Positions 46,814 through 57,382 of a stretch of 64,000 nt of DNA are shown here, one piece after another (position 1 is the stretch's first letter; the number at the start of each line of letters is the position of its first letter). The notes beneath the pieces are model-generated. The model was not told the origin of the DNA and made no database searches. It was given only the letters and a program-made list of their open reading frames with translations. The stretch is from Steroidobacteraceae bacterium (GTDB lineage: Bacteria; Pseudomonadota; Gammaproteobacteria; Steroidobacterales; Steroidobacteraceae), in assembly GCA_019187495.1 (NCBI GenBank), contig JABAQN010000001.1, positions 16,437 through 80,436 of the forward strand, written 5' to 3'. Both the position numbers and the translations under genes were made by a program.

Positions 46814-47230
46814 ATGAAGGCTCTCAAGGGTACGAAGACCGAACAGAATCTGAAGGACGCATTTTCGGGGGAGTCCCAGGCGAACCGCCGTTACCTCTAC
46901 TTCGCAGCCAAGGCGGATGTCGAGGGTTACAACGACGTTTCCGCGGTGTTTCGCTCCACGGCGGAAGGCGAGACGGGCCACGCGCACGGCCACCTCGAGT
47001 ATCTCGAGGCGTCGGGTGATCCGGCCACGGGACTGCCGATCGGCGACACGAAGCTGAATCTCAAGGCCGCGATCGCCGGCGAGACGCACGAGTACACCGA
47101 CATGTATCCGGGCATGGCGAAGGCCGCGCGCGACGAAGGCTTCGGCGAAATCGCCGACTGGTTCGAGACGCTCGCGAAGGCGGAGCGTTCGCACGCGAAC
47201 CGCTTCCAGAAGGCGCTCGACGCGCTGTGA
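46814..47230 (+). CDS. Rubrerythrin (lacks the rubredoxin domain)
   Basis: A 138-residue four-helix diiron protein starting [21 protein letters not shown]. The diiron ligands are in place: Glu20, Glu53 and His56 (AEGETGH), Glu90/Glu93 (AGETHEY), and Glu124/His127 (AERSH). Standard rubrerythrins carry a C-terminal rubredoxin with four Cys; here the chain ends right after the ferritin-like domain. Electrons for peroxide reduction must therefore come from another protein, plausibly the Fe-S protein encoded next. The ATG is preceded by GGAGG. The stop overlaps the next start (GTGA). Confidence 0.95.
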   Translation: MKALKGTKTEQNLKDAFSGESQANRRYLYFAAKADVEGYNDVSAVFRSTAEGETGHAHGHLEYLEASGDPATGLPIGDTKLNLKAAIAGETHEYTDMYPGMAKAARDEGFGEIADWFETLAKAERSHANRFQKALDAL

Positions 47231-48582
47231 GCGGCATGGGTGGTCCGCCGCGCGAGGGCAGCCTCGAGGCGCCCACCCGCCACCCGATCGACTGGCAGAG
47301 TCCGTCGTTTTACGACGAGGTCGCGCTCGGGAAGGAACTCGAGCGCGTCTTCGACATCTGCCACGGTTGCCGGCGCTGCTTTTCGCTCTGCAACGCGTTC
47401 CCGACGCTGTTCGATGCGATCGATGCGACGGATACCGGCGAGGTCGCGGCGGTCGAGCGGCGCATTTTCGATGAGGTCGTCGATCACTGCTACCTCTGCG
47501 ACCTGTGCTTCATGACGAAGTGTCCCTATGTGCCGCCGCATCCGTTCAATGTCGATTTCCCGCACCTGATGCTGCGCGCGAAGACGGTCGCGGCGAAGAA
47601 GGGCCGCCCGCGTTTTCGCGACCGGCTGCTGAGTTCGACCGGTGCGGTCGGCGCCCTCGCGGGCATCCCGGTCGTCGCGGAAATCGTCAATGCCGTGAAC
47701 GGCACGAAAGCGGGACGCGTGCTGCTCGAGAAGACACTCGGTGTCGATCGCACGGCGCCGATCCCGAAGTACCACTCGCGCACGGGGCGCTCGCGCGCAA
47801 GGAAGCAGGCGCGGCGCGCGGCCGCGACCACGATCACGCCGACCGCCGAAACGCGCGGCAAGGTGGCGCTGTTCGTCACCTGCTACGGCAACCGCAACGA
47901 GACCGCGCTGCCCGAGGACCTCGCCGCGGTATTCGCGCACAACGGCATTCCGGTCACGGTCGTGTCGGGCGAGAAGTGCTGCGGCATGCCGAAGCTCGAA
48001 CTCGGCGACCTCGAGACGATCGCGCGCTACAAGGCGGAAAACGTGCCACGCCTCGCGGCGCTGATCGCCGCCGGGCACGACATCGTCGCGCCGATTCCCT
48101 CCTGCGTGCTGATGTTCAAGGCGGAACTGCCGCTGCTGTTCCCGGATGATGCCGAGGTGCGCGCGGTCGCCGAGGCGATTTTCGATCCGTTCGAATACCT
48201 GATGCTGCGCCACAAGGCGGGCCTGCTGCGCACGGATTTCAGCAATGCACTCGGCAAGGTGAGCTACCACGTGGCATGTCACCTGCGCGTGCAGAACATC
48301 GGTCTCAAGACGCGCGACCTGCTGCGGCTCATTCCCGGCACGACCATCGAAGTGATCGAACGGTGCTCCGGCCACAACGGCACGTACGCCGTCAAGAAGG
48401 AATACCGGGCCGCGTCCGTGCGGATCGGCAAGCCGGTCGTCGATCGTGTCGCGCACGCGGCGGCCGACCACTATTCGAGCGACTGTCCGATGGCGGGGCA
48501 CCAGATCGAAAGCGGCCTCGGCAACGATGCGCCGGCGCCCGAGCATCCGCTGCGGCTGCTGCGCATGGCATACGGGCTGTGA
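47227..48582 (+). CDS. CCG-domain Fe-S oxidoreductase (HdrD/GlpC-like)
   Basis: A 451-residue protein. The N-terminal part binds two iron-sulfur clusters through [11 protein letters not shown] and [17 protein letters not shown]. The C-terminal half carries two cysteine-rich CCG domains: CYGNRNE with EKCCGMP, and CHLRVQNIG with ERCSGHNG. In the second, the CCG is replaced by CSG. HdrD, GlpC and LutA share this layout and move electrons between Fe-S centres and thiols, quinones or flavins. No membrane helix is seen. It starts with GTG overlapping the rubrerythrin stop, so it is a natural candidate for its reductant. Confidence 0.9.
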   Translation: MSGMGGPPREGSLEAPTRHPIDWQSPSFYDEVALGKELERVFDICHGCRRCFSLCNAFPTLFDAIDATDTGEVAAVERRIFDEVVDHCYLCDLCFMTKCPYVPPHPFNVDFPHLMLRAKTVAAKKGRPRFRDRLLSSTGAVGALAGIPVVAEIVNAVNGTKAGRVLLEKTLGVDRTAPIPKYHSRTGRSRARKQARRAAATTITPTAETRGKVALFVTCYGNRNETALPEDLAAVFAHNGIPVTVVSGEKCCGMPKLELGDLETIARYKAENVPRLAALIAAGHDIVAPIPSCVLMFKAELPLLFPDDAEVRAVAEAIFDPFEYLMLRHKAGLLRTDFSNALGKVSYHVACHLRVQNIGLKTRDLLRLIPGTTIEVIERCSGHNGTYAVKKEYRAASVRIGKPVVDRVAHAAADHYSSDCPMAGHQIESGLGNDAPAPEHPLRLLRMAYGL

Positions 48583-48584
48583 CG

Positions 48585-49160
48585 ATGCTCGTTCCCGCCG
48601 ATCTGATGTCGCTGGAGCAGTACGCGCGCGAGCGGCCCGCGTTCCGCGAGCGGGTCATTGCGCACAAGCGCGACCGCCAGCTCGCGGTGGGCCCGCATGC
48701 GACCTGGTGCTTCGAGGATCGGCTCACGGTGCAGTACCAGGTGCAGGAGATGCTGCGCGTCGAGCGCATCTTCGAGGCCGGCGGAATCCTCGATGAACTG
48801 GCGGCATACAACCCGCTGATTCCGGACGGCCGCAACTGGAAGGTCACGCTGCTGATCGAGTACGTCGACCCGGCCGAGCGCGCGCGCCAGCTCGCGAGGC
48901 TGCGCGGCATCGAGTCGCGCTGCTGGGTCCAGGTGGCAGGCCACGCGCGCATCATGGCGATCGCGGACGAGGACCTCGAGCGCACGAACGACGAGAAGAC
49001 CTCGGCCGTGCATTTCCTGCGTTTCGAACTGCCACCCGCGGCGATCGCGGCGCTGCGAAATGGTGCCGCGCTGCACGCCGGCATGGAGCATCCGCAGTAT
49101 TCCCACAGTGTCGTCGTGCCCGAGCCGAAGCGCCGGGCATTGGTCGCAGACTTCAGCTGA
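48585..49160 (+). CDS. DUF3501 family protein
   Basis: A 191-residue soluble protein starting [21 protein letters not shown]. Conserved-looking blocks are [58 protein letters not shown] and [11 protein letters not shown]. These define DUF3501, whose members regularly follow rubrerythrin and CCG-type Fe-S genes. Function is unknown; the family is thought to belong to the same redox unit because of this gene order. The start lies 2 bases after the Fe-S gene stop. parE follows after 36 bp. Confidence 0.88.
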   Translation: MLVPADLMSLEQYARERPAFRERVIAHKRDRQLAVGPHATWCFEDRLTVQYQVQEMLRVERIFEAGGILDELAAYNPLIPDGRNWKVTLLIEYVDPAERARQLARLRGIESRCWVQVAGHARIMAIADEDLERTNDEKTSAVHFLRFELPPAAIAALRNGAALHAGMEHPQYSHSVVVPEPKRRALVADFS

Positions 49161-49178
49161 GAGGTCGACGCTCTCTGC

Positions 49179-49184
49179 TAGAAT
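49179..49184 (+). promoter_or_regulatory. Possible -10 element for parE
   Basis: TAGAAT lies 12 bases before the parE ATG, in the 36-bp gap after the DUF3501 gene. No clear -35 is present at the expected distance, so parE may depend partly on upstream transcription. Confidence 0.35.
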
Positions 49185-49196
49185 TCCGGCTGCCTC

Positions 49197-51083
49197 ATGA
49201 GCCAGTCCTACAACGCTTCCGACATCGAAGTCCTCTCCGGTCTCGAGCCCGTCCGCCGCAGGCCGGGCATGTACACCGACACGAGCCGCCCGAACCATCT
49301 CGCGCACGAGGTGATCGACAACAGCGTCGATGAGGCGCTCGCGGGTCATTGCGACGAGATCGCCGTGACACTCCACCAGGACGGTTCGCTCGAAGTGGCC
49401 GACAACGGCCGCGGCATGCCGGTCGACATCCATCCGAAGGAGAAGGTGAGCGGGGTCGAACTGATCCTCACCCGCCTGCACGCCGGCGGAAAGTTCTCGG
49501 ATTCGGCCTACAAGTTCTCGGGCGGCCTGCACGGCGTCGGCGTCTCGGTCGTGAATGCGCTCTCGACCCACCTCGAATGCTGGATCCGCCGCGGCGGCCG
49601 CGAATACAACATCAGCTTCAAGGACGGCAAGGTTGCCTCGAAGCTCGAGGCGATCGGCACGGTCGGCCAGCGCAATACCGGCACCACCGTGCGCTTCTGG
49701 CCCGATCCGAAGTTCTTCGATGCCGGCAAGTTCTCGGTGCCGCAGTTGAAGCATGTCCTCAAGGCCAAGGCGGTGCTGTGTCCGGGCCTGCGCGTCAGGT
49801 TCGCGAACGAGGCGACCGGCGAGGCGGACGAGTGGTTCTTCACCGGCGATCTCGGGGCCTATCTCACCGAGGAACTCGGCGCCGCCGATCGCCTGCCGGC
49901 CGACCCGATTACCGGCGGTCGCGAAGGTGACGGTGATTCGGTCTCGTATGCGCTCGCGTGGGTGCCGGACGGTGGCGCCGCGGTGGCCGAGAGCTACGTC
50001 AACCTGATCCCGACCGTGGATGGCGGCACGCACGTGAACGGCCTGCGCGCGGGCCTCGTGAGCGCGGTGCGCGAGTTCTGCGAGTTCAGGAACCTCGTGC
50101 CGCGCGGCGTCAAGCTCACCGCCGAGGACGTCTGGGACAAGGTCAGCTTCGTGCTGTCGATCAAGATGCGCGAGCCCCAGTTCGCGGGGCAGATGAAGGA
50201 GCGGCTCGGATCGCGCGATGCGGCGCAACTCGTCGAGAATTACGCGAAGGACGCCATCGCGCTGTGGCTCAACCAGCACCCGGATGCCGGCGAGCGCATC
50301 GCGCAGTTCGCCATCGCGAACGCGCAGGAGCGCCTGAAGGCCGCGCAGCGCGTGCAGAGGAAGCGCATCGCGAGCGGGCCGGCGCTGCCCGGCAAGCTCG
50401 CCGACTGCTCCTCGCAGGACCCCGTGCACTCCGAGCTCTTCCTCGTCGAGGGCGACTCGGCCGGTGGCTCGGCGAAGCAGGCGCGCGATCGCGAGTTCCA
50501 GGCGATCATGCCTCTTCGGGGCAAGATCCTGAACACCTGGGAAGTCGATGCGCGCGACATCGGCAACTCGCAGGAAGTGCACGACATCAGCGTGGCTCTC
50601 GGCATCGATGCCGGCGCGACCGACCTGTCGGACCTGCGCTACCACAAGGTGTGCATTCTCGCCGACGCCGATTCCGACGGGCAGCACATCGCGACGCTGC
50701 TGTGCGCGCTGTTCCTGCGCCATTTTCGTCCGCTCGTGACGCAGGGCCACGTGCATGTGGCGATGCCGCCGCTGTTTCGCATCGACGCCGGCAAGAGCGT
50801 GCACTACGCGCTCGATGAAGCCGAGCGCGACGACATCCTGAAGCGGCTCGAGAGCGAAAAGGCGCGCGCCAGGCCGGTGGTCACGCGCTTCAAGGGCCTC
50901 GGCGAGATGAATCCTTCGCAACTGCGCGAGACGACCATGGATCCGCGCACGCGCCGGCTCGTGCAGCTGACCGTGAGCGCCGACGACCAGGCCGATCAGC
51001 TGATGGACATGCTGCTCGCCAAGAAGCGCGCCGGCGACCGGCGCGAATGGCTCGAGCACAAGGGCAATCTCGCGCAGGTCTGA
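49197..51083 (+). CDS. parE: DNA topoisomerase IV subunit B
   Basis: A 628-residue ATPase subunit of topoisomerase IV, which unlinks daughter chromosomes. GHKL ATP-binding motifs: [24 protein letters not shown], and [18 protein letters not shown]. The TOPRIM domain has [18 protein letters not shown] and [12 protein letters not shown]. The C-terminal [18 protein letters not shown] is characteristic. Length (628) is ParE-like rather than gamma-proteobacterial GyrB (about 800), which carries an extra insertion. parC follows after 7 bp, so the two subunits are co-expressed in equal dose. Confidence 0.97.
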   Translation: MSQSYNASDIEVLSGLEPVRRRPGMYTDTSRPNHLAHEVIDNSVDEALAGHCDEIAVTLHQDGSLEVADNGRGMPVDIHPKEKVSGVELILTRLHAGGKFSDSAYKFSGGLHGVGVSVVNALSTHLECWIRRGGREYNISFKDGKVASKLEAIGTVGQRNTGTTVRFWPDPKFFDAGKFSVPQLKHVLKAKAVLCPGLRVRFANEATGEADEWFFTGDLGAYLTEELGAADRLPADPITGGREGDGDSVSYALAWVPDGGAAVAESYVNLIPTVDGGTHVNGLRAGLVSAVREFCEFRNLVPRGVKLTAEDVWDKVSFVLSIKMREPQFAGQMKERLGSRDAAQLVENYAKDAIALWLNQHPDAGERIAQFAIANAQERLKAAQRVQRKRIASGPALPGKLADCSSQDPVHSELFLVEGDSAGGSAKQARDREFQAIMPLRGKILNTWEVDARDIGNSQEVHDISVALGIDAGATDLSDLRYHKVCILADADSDGQHIATLLCALFLRHFRPLVTQGHVHVAMPPLFRIDAGKSVHYALDEAERDDILKRLESEKARARPVVTRFKGLGEMNPSQLRETTMDPRTRRLVQLTVSADDQADQLMDMLLAKKRAGDRREWLEHKGNLAQV

Positions 51084-51090
51084 CGGGTAC

Positions 51091-53352
51091 ATGCAGGACC
51101 AGGAACTGAACTTCGAGGGCATCGAGAAGCAGGCGCTTCGGACATTCACCGAAAAGGCCTACCTCGACTACTCGATGTACGTGATCCTCGACCGGGCGCT
51201 GCCGGCGCTCGGCGACGGACTCAAGCCCGTGCAGCGACGCATCATCTACGCGATGAGCGAGCTCGGCCTGTCCGCGGCGTCGAAGCACAAGAAGTCCGCG
51301 CGCACGGTCGGCGATGTCATCGGCAAGTTCCATCCGCACGGCGACAGCGCCTGCTACGAGGCGATGGTGCTGATGGCGCAGTCGTTCTCGTACCGCTATC
51401 CGGTCATCGACGGCCAGGGCAACTGGGGCTCGTCCGACGACCCGAAGTCGTTCGCCGCGATGCGTTACACCGAGGCGAAGCTCACGCGCTACGCGGAAGT
51501 GCTGCTGCGCGAGCTCGGCGACGGCACCGTCGACTGGCAGCCGAACTTCGATGGCACGCTGGAGGAGCCGGTGATGCTGCCGGCGCGGCTGCCGAACCTG
51601 CTGCTGAACGGCACGTCCGGCATCGCGGTCGGCATGGCCACCGACGTGCCGCCGCACAACCTGCGCGAAGTGGCGGCGGCCTGCCTGCACCTGCTCGAGG
51701 AGCCGGAAGCGACGACGCGTGCGCTGATGAAGTTCGTCAAGGGCCCCGACCTGCCGACCGGCGCCGAGATCGTGTCGCCGCGTTCGGATCTGGTCGAGTT
51801 CTACGACAAGGGCGTCGGCAGCTTCAAGGCGCGCGCGGTCTACGCCATCGAGGACGGCAATGTCGTGATCACGCGGCTGCCGCACCAGGTCTCGGGCGCG
51901 CGCGTGCAGGAGCAGATCGCCGAGCAGATGCGCGCGAAGAAGCTGCCGATGGTCGAGGACCTGCGCGACGAGTCGGACCACCGCAATCCGACGCGTCTGG
52001 TGATCGTGCCGCGCTCGAATCGCGTCGATCTCGAACAGCTGATGGCGCATCTCCTTGCGACCACCGATCTCGAGCGCAACTACCGCGTCAATCTCAACGT
52101 GATCGACCTCGACGGGCGGCCGCGGGTCATGGGGCTGCGCGAGTTCCTTTCGCAGTGGCTCGCGTTCCGGCTCGCGACCGTGCGCCGCCGCCTCGAGTGG
52201 CGGCTCGACAAGGTGACGCGCCGGCTGCATATCCTCGACGGCCTGCTGGTCGTCTATCTCAACCTCGACGAAGTGATCCGCATCATCCGCCGCGAGGACG
52301 AGCCGAAGCCGGTGCTGATGAAACGCTTCAGGCTTTCGGAGGAGCAGACCGAGGCGATCCTCGAGACGAAGCTGCGCCACCTCGCGAAGCTCGAGGAAAT
52401 GAAGATCCGCGAGGAACAGAAGGCGCTGTTCGACGAGCGCGACGAAATCGAGGCGACGCTCGCGAGCAAGGCGAAACTGCGCAAGCTCGTGGCCGGGGAA
52501 TTGCAGGCGGATGCGGAGAAATACGGCGACGAGCGGCGCTCGAAGATCGTCGAGCGCGAGGCTGCGCAGGCGATCGACGAGAAGGAACTGCTGGCCAACG
52601 AGCCGGTGACCGTCGTGCTGTCGGCCGCCGGCTGGGTGCGATCGGCAAAGGGCCACGAGATCGACCCGCAGAGCCTCTCGTACAAGACCGGCGACGCATT
52701 CCAGTCCGCCGCGCGCGGGCGCAGCCTGCAGCCCGCCGTGTTCCTCGACAGCACCGGGCGCGCGTACAGCCTCGCTGCCCACACGCTGCCTTCGGCGCGC
52801 GGCCAGGGAGAGCCGCTGTCGGGGCGCCTCGATCCGCCGGACGGCGCGAAATTCGCCGGCGTGCTGATGGGCGAGCCCGACGACCTGTGGCTCCTCGCCT
52901 CGGACGCAGGCTACGGTTTCACGGTGCGCATCAGGGAGCTGCTGACCGATCGCAAGGCGGGCAAGGCCGTGCTGTCGGTGCCGCCGAATGCCCTGGTCCT
53001 GCCGCCGGTGCCCGTGCCGGCCGGCGATGCGCTCGTCGCGGTCGTGAACAGCGAGGGAAAATTGCTCGTATTCCCGGCCGCCGACGTGCCCGAGCTGCCG
53101 AAAGGCAAGGGCAACAAGCTGTTCGGCATTGCAGGCAAGAAGGCACAGTCGCGCGAGGAAGTCCTCACCGGCATCGCCGTCGTGCCGCCGGGCGGCTCGC
53201 TCGCCGTGCTGTCCGGCGAGCGGCGCATGACGCTCGGCGCCCCGGAGCTGAAGGACTACCGCGGTGAGCGCGCGCAGCGTGGGGCGGTGTTGCCGCGGGG
53301 GTGGCGGAACGTGAATGGACTGCAGGCCGCTTGGCCCGAGGCCAGGGCGTAA
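51091..53352 (+). CDS. parC: DNA topoisomerase IV subunit A
   Basis: A 753-residue subunit carrying the DNA-cleaving tyrosine. The winged-helix region has [14 protein letters not shown], the quinolone-determining segment [19 protein letters not shown], and the active Tyr in [31 protein letters not shown] and a coiled coil follow. The C-terminal domain has degenerate blades ([29 protein letters not shown]) as in ParC, not the strict GyrA box. The ATG follows parE by 7 bp. The gene is convergent to the FimX-like gene, with 25 bp between. Confidence 0.96.
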   Translation: MQDQELNFEGIEKQALRTFTEKAYLDYSMYVILDRALPALGDGLKPVQRRIIYAMSELGLSAASKHKKSARTVGDVIGKFHPHGDSACYEAMVLMAQSFSYRYPVIDGQGNWGSSDDPKSFAAMRYTEAKLTRYAEVLLRELGDGTVDWQPNFDGTLEEPVMLPARLPNLLLNGTSGIAVGMATDVPPHNLREVAAACLHLLEEPEATTRALMKFVKGPDLPTGAEIVSPRSDLVEFYDKGVGSFKARAVYAIEDGNVVITRLPHQVSGARVQEQIAEQMRAKKLPMVEDLRDESDHRNPTRLVIVPRSNRVDLEQLMAHLLATTDLERNYRVNLNVIDLDGRPRVMGLREFLSQWLAFRLATVRRRLEWRLDKVTRRLHILDGLLVVYLNLDEVIRIIRREDEPKPVLMKRFRLSEEQTEAILETKLRHLAKLEEMKIREEQKALFDERDEIEATLASKAKLRKLVAGELQADAEKYGDERRSKIVEREAAQAIDEKELLANEPVTVVLSAAGWVRSAKGHEIDPQSLSYKTGDAFQSAARGRSLQPAVFLDSTGRAYSLAAHTLPSARGQGEPLSGRLDPPDGAKFAGVLMGEPDDLWLLASDAGYGFTVRIRELLTDRKAGKAVLSVPPNALVLPPVPVPAGDALVAVVNSEGKLLVFPAADVPELPKGKGNKLFGIAGKKAQSREEVLTGIAVVPPGGSLAVLSGERRMTLGAPELKDYRGERAQRGAVLPRGWRNVNGLQAAWPEARA

Positions 53353-53377
53353 GGGCGAACGGCGGACGGCTATCCGG

Positions 53378-55453
53378 TCAGATTTTCACGTCCTCGGGCG
53401 CGTGCACAAAATAGCCCTGGATGAATTGCACGCCCAGCTGCCAGAGCACCGCCATCGTGTTCGCGTCTTCGACGCGCTCGGCGATCGTTTCGATGCGCCG
53501 CTTCGTCGCGGCGTCGACCACCGCGCGCACCTGTTGCTGCAGGTCGACGTCACCGGCGAGACCCTGGATCAACGCGCCGTCGATCTTGATGAAATCGACC
53601 GGCATCGTCTCGAGCAGGCCCTGCGGATTGCGCCCGCCGCCGAAGCGTTCGATCGCGAAGCGAAAGCCGCGCGCCTTGATGGCCTCGGCAAAAGCCTTGA
53701 TCTGCGTGACGTAGGCCGCCGCGATTTCCTCGGTGACCTGGAAGCAGACACGGCCGGGCTCGGCGTTGGTCGCCTTGCGCTGGCCGTCCAGCCAGTTCGC
53801 GAACGACGGATCGAGGAGGCTGTCCTTGGCGAGGCGCACGAACAGGCACCCGGGCCGGCGCTGCGCCGCGAATGACAGCGAGGCGCCCACGACCCAGCGG
53901 TCGATGTTGCGCAGCAGGTCGTTGCGCTCGGCCGCCGCCATGAAATCGGCGGGCAGCACTTCCTTCTTCTGGTGATCGAGCATGCGCACCAGCACGTCGA
54001 ACATCTGCGGATCATCGCCGCGCAGGGACGCCACCGGCTGTTGCACCAGCCGGAAACGGTTCTCCATCAACGCCGCCTTGATGTGCTTGACCCACACCTG
54101 GTCGTAGGCCTGTACCCGCGAGTCGGTGTCGGCGCGATCGAGGGTGGCGACACGCGCGCCGCCCTGGTGGCGGGCGCGGCGGCAGGCATCCACGGCATCG
54201 AGGATGGCGTCGTCGAGCACCGGGTTGCCGTGCGGCACGACCCCGAGGCCGACCGAGCAGGTGGCGCGCAGCGTCTTCGTGCCGACATGGAACACGTGCT
54301 TCGAGACGCGCGCGACGAACTGCTCGGCCCACGACTCGACGTCGCGCTCGTTGCCGCGCTCGAGCAGCACCAGGAACGAAGTGCCGCTGAAGCGGCCGGC
54401 GACATCCACCGGATTCGAATGCTCGCGCAGCAGCGCCGCGAATTCCGCGAGCAGCTGTTCGCTCGCGAGGGCGCCGATCTCCTTTTCGATGGCGGCGAAC
54501 TTGTCGGGCCGCAGCAGCGCGAGATAGCGCACGCCGCCGCGCGCGGGAGTCGCGATCTGCGAGCCGATCGTCTCGAGCAGCGGGCGTCGATAGAGGAGCC
54601 CCGTGGCGGGGTCGCGTCGCACGGAATCGGCGAGTTCGGAGGCGAGCTGGCGTTCGTCCCGTTTGCGGGCCGGCACGATGAGGCGCACGCAGGGTTCGCC
54701 GTCGAATTCCCCCGGCGACAGCACGAACTCGAGCGGCAGCACCGTACCGTCCGCGCGCAGGGCATCCGCCTTGAGCCCGTGATCGGTCCATCGGCCCTGG
54801 AGACTGGCGACGAGCGCCCCTTTCAGCGCTGCGTGCGAGGACTCCTCGAACAGGTCCATCAGCGGCTGGCCGACGATCGCGCCTGCGCTCCCGATGCCGA
54901 ACACCTCGAGCCACGAAGCGTTCGCCTCCACGATGATGCCTTCCTGGACCTGGGCGATCGCGTCATTCGAACGCTGCAGGACGCTCTCGAGCTGCTTGCG
55001 ATAGTCGCGCGCCGACTGCAGTGTCGCATTGAGCGCCCGTTCGAGCCGGAAGCTGCGCAGTTCGCGCTCGATCACCGCACGCAGGCGGTCCGGGCGTCCG
55101 AGCGTCACGGCGTCGTGCGCGCCAACCGCGATCGCGCCGGCAATCGCGGCTTCGTCCGCCACGTCGAGGAGCGCGATCAGGGGCACTTCAGGCGTGAGCT
55201 GCGTGCGCACGGCGGCGACCGCCGACAGCTCGCCCTCGGCCCGCGGCTGGCAGATCAGGAGCTCGGGATTCAATTGCGTCAGCGCATCGCCGAGATCGCC
55301 GAGCGCGGGAATCCACGTGCAATGCACGGCATGTCCCGCGCGGCGCAGCTGCGAGTTGATGGCTTCGACCGGATCGCGCGTCGGCGCGAAAACGATCAGG
55401 GGCACGGCGGGCGAGGCGGACAGGGGCGGATCTCCGAAATGGACCTGGCGCAC
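53378..55453 (-). CDS. fimX: FimX-like degenerate GGDEF/EAL protein
   Basis: A 691-residue protein, the same length as P. aeruginosa FimX. Domains in order: a receiver-like domain without clear phosphorylation residues (about 15-130), a PAS domain (about 165-275, NASWLEVFGIGSAGAIVGQPL), a GGDEF-like domain (about 285-450) where the signature is replaced by FSGTSFLVLL, and an EAL-like domain (about 455-691) where EAL reads DVLVRML. Both catalytic motifs are lost, so it probably binds c-di-GMP rather than making or breaking it. FimX controls type IV pilus assembly at the pole. The gene starts 3 bp after the epmB stop. The family call is strong; the exact orthology is inferred. Confidence 0.85.
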   Translation of the reverse strand: MRQVHFGDPPLSASPAVPLIVFAPTRDPVEAINSQLRRAGHAVHCTWIPALGDLGDALTQLNPELLICQPRAEGELSAVAAVRTQLTPEVPLIALLDVADEAAIAGAIAVGAHDAVTLGRPDRLRAVIERELRSFRLERALNATLQSARDYRKQLESVLQRSNDAIAQVQEGIIVEANASWLEVFGIGSAGAIVGQPLMDLFEESSHAALKGALVASLQGRWTDHGLKADALRADGTVLPLEFVLSPGEFDGEPCVRLIVPARKRDERQLASELADSVRRDPATGLLYRRPLLETIGSQIATPARGGVRYLALLRPDKFAAIEKEIGALASEQLLAEFAALLREHSNPVDVAGRFSGTSFLVLLERGNERDVESWAEQFVARVSKHVFHVGTKTLRATCSVGLGVVPHGNPVLDDAILDAVDACRRARHQGGARVATLDRADTDSRVQAYDQVWVKHIKAALMENRFRLVQQPVASLRGDDPQMFDVLVRMLDHQKKEVLPADFMAAAERNDLLRNIDRWVVGASLSFAAQRRPGCLFVRLAKDSLLDPSFANWLDGQRKATNAEPGRVCFQVTEEIAAAYVTQIKAFAEAIKARGFRFAIERFGGGRNPQGLLETMPVDFIKIDGALIQGLAGDVDLQQQVRAVVDAATKRRIETIAERVEDANTMAVLWQLGVQFIQGYFVHAPEDVKI

Positions 55454-55456
55454 AGG

Positions 55457-56494
55457 CTATAGCTTACAGGTCTCTGGCGGAGTGCTCAGCGGGATCAGGG
55501 TCTTGCCCGCCGCGCCGGCCTCTTCGCGCACGAGCCTCGGGACGAGATACCCCGGCAGACGTGCGGCGAGGCCCCGCAAGAGACCCTGTGCGCGTGCTTC
55601 CGCCACTTCGAAGTGTGACGCACCGCGCACCCGGTCGAGCATGTGCAGGTAGTAGGGCAGGACGCCCGCATCGAACAGTGCCGTGGAGAGCGCCGCGAGC
55701 ACGCCCTCGTCGTCGTTGACGCCCGCGAGCAGCACCGACTGGTTGAGGAGCGTGACGCCGGTTGCCCGCATGCGCGCGAAGGCGTCCGCCACGGGAGCGT
55801 CGATTTCCTGCGCGTGGTTCACGTGCACGACGACGGCAGCCGGCCACGGCAGGTGCGCGAGCCAGTGGGCGAAGCCCTCATCGACGCGCGCAGGCAGCAC
55901 GACCGGCGTGCGCGTGTGGACGCGCAGGCGCCGCACGTGCGGGATCGAGGCGAGCGATCCCGACAGCGACCCGAGCCGTTCATTCGAGAGCGACAGCGGA
56001 TCACCGCCGCTCAGGATGACCTCCTCGATGGTCGGATCGGCGCTGATCGCCTCGAGCGCCGCCCGCCAGCGGCCGCCCGTCGAGACCTGCGCGTCGTAGC
56101 GGAACTCGCGACGGAAACAATAGCGGCAATTCACGGCGCACGCGCCGGTGGTCACGAGCAGCGCGCGCCCGTGGTACTTGTGCAGCAGGCCGGGCGCGGG
56201 ATTCGCCGCCGCCTCGCCGAGCGGGTCGCCGCTGTAGCCTTCGGCGTCCAGGAGTTCTTCGCCGACGGGCAGCACCTGGCGCAGCAGCGGATCGCGGGCG
56301 TCGCCGTAGCGCATGCGGCGCACGAATGCCTGCGGTACGCGCAAGCGGAACCGCGCGGCGGCCGCGAGCGCCGGCGTCAGCAGCGCCGGGTCGAGGCCCA
56401 GTGCGCCGAGCAGCTCCGCGGGATCGGTGATGGCCTCCGCCAGCTCCTCGCGCCACGATTCCCTGTGGCGGTCCTGGTGTCTTGCCGGTATCAT
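55457..56494 (-). CDS. epmB: EF-P beta-lysylation protein EpmB (lysine 2,3-aminomutase family)
   Basis: A 345-residue radical-SAM, PLP enzyme that turns alpha-lysine into (R)-beta-lysine for attachment to EF-P. The radical SAM cluster motif is [13 protein letters not shown]. The region [18 protein letters not shown] and the C-terminal [18 protein letters not shown] and [19 protein letters not shown] are typical. It is much shorter than true catabolic aminomutases (about 415). It is divergent from efp with 38 bp between start codons. Its ligase partner epmA lies about 1.4 kb away at 57942-58907. Confidence 0.95.
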   Translation of the reverse strand: MIPARHQDRHRESWREELAEAITDPAELLGALGLDPALLTPALAAAARFRLRVPQAFVRRMRYGDARDPLLRQVLPVGEELLDAEGYSGDPLGEAAANPAPGLLHKYHGRALLVTTGACAVNCRYCFRREFRYDAQVSTGGRWRAALEAISADPTIEEVILSGGDPLSLSNERLGSLSGSLASIPHVRRLRVHTRTPVVLPARVDEGFAHWLAHLPWPAAVVVHVNHAQEIDAPVADAFARMRATGVTLLNQSVLLAGVNDDEGVLAALSTALFDAGVLPYYLHMLDRVRGASHFEVAEARAQGLLRGLAARLPGYLVPRLVREEAGAAGKTLIPLSTPPETCKL

Positions 56495-56532
56495 TTGCGC
56501 CCTTTTTTGCGGCCCCGATTCTGGGGATACTC

Positions 56533-57102
56533 ATGGCCACTTACAACACCAGCGAATTCCGCGCCGGCGTCAAACTGTTGCTCGACGGCGATCCGTACGC
56601 CGTCATCGAGAACGAGTTCGTCAAACCCGGCAAGGGCCAGGCCTTCAATCGCGTGAGGGTCCGCAACCTGAAGACCGGCCGCACGATCGAGCGCACGTTC
56701 AAGTCGGGCGACACGGCCGAGGCGGCCGATGTCGTCGACATCGACATGCAGTACCTCTACCAGGACGGCGACTTCTGGCATTTCATGGTGCCGGACAGCT
56801 TCGAGCAGCACACGGCCGGCAAACAGGCCGTGGGCGATGCCGCGCAGTGGCTGAAGGACGGCACCGTCTGCATGGTCACGCTGTGGAACGGCGTGCCGCT
56901 GCAGGTGACCCCGCCGCCGCACATCGAGCTGAAGGTGGTCGAGACCGATCCGGGCGTGCGCGGCGACACCGCGACGGGCGGCCAGAAGCCCGCGAAACTC
57001 GAGACGGGCGCCGTGGTGCGCGTGCCGCTGTTCATCAACGAAGGCGAAGTGTTGCGTATCGATACGCGGACGGGTGAATACATCTCGCGCGCGAAGGGCT
57101 GA
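56533..57102 (+). CDS. efp: Elongation factor P
   Basis: A 189-residue three-barrel factor that relieves ribosome stalling at polyproline. Its modifiable lysine is Lys34 in [10 protein letters not shown], the residue beta-lysylated by EpmA/EpmB. The signature at the second barrel is intact ([23 protein letters not shown]), and the C-terminal signature [23 protein letters not shown] is present. The start at 56533 begins the conserved MATYNTSEF; an upstream in-frame start at 56482 overlaps epmB and is unlikely. An inverted-repeat element lies after the stop. Confidence 0.97.
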   Translation: MATYNTSEFRAGVKLLLDGDPYAVIENEFVKPGKGQAFNRVRVRNLKTGRTIERTFKSGDTAEAADVVDIDMQYLYQDGDFWHFMVPDSFEQHTAGKQAVGDAAQWLKDGTVCMVTLWNGVPLQVTPPPHIELKVVETDPGVRGDTATGGQKPAKLETGAVVRVPLFINEGEVLRIDTRTGEYISRAKG

Positions 57103-57133
57103 GGCGCGCCTGATCGACTGACACGCCGGCGCG

Positions 57134-57326
57134 CGCGGCCTCGGGCATGAGAGGCCCTTTCGAAAACGCCGTGAATACGTCCCTGTAGGCTCCGGGCGCG
57201 CCATCCATGGCGCGCACGGTTTCGAAAGGGCCTCTCATGCCCGAGGCCGCGTGTGGGCGGGCGCGCGAGACGTTCAGGCGCGCCCGGAGCCTACAGGGAC
57301 GTCTTCCCGGCGCTCTTGAAAGGGGC
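57134..57326. repeat. Interleaved inverted-repeat element between convergent genes
   Basis: Three inverted repeats overlap here. Pair A is 57134-57165 with 57220-57251, 32 bases and perfect. Pair B is 57177-57202 with 57277-57302, 26 bases and perfect. A small hairpin C (57196-57204 with 57207-57215) sits in the loop of A. The order A-B-A'-B' means pairs A and B cross, so only one long stem can form at a time. The B' copy continues to about 57326 as a diverged inverted copy of the B-to-A segment. The element separates efp from the convergent fRMsr gene. A terminator role or a member of a dispersed intergenic repeat family fits; no other copy was noticed in the window. Confidence 0.85.
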
Positions 57327-57382
57327 AGCCTGACGGCCACTCTCCTCGCCCTTGCGAACATCGAGTGTTCGCGAACCTTGCG

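Noticed and set aside
49197..53352. parE/parC as gyrB/gyrA
   Set aside because: The B subunit lacks the long insertion of gammaproteobacterial GyrB, the A subunit has no strict GyrA box, and the adjacency of the two genes fits topoisomerase IV.
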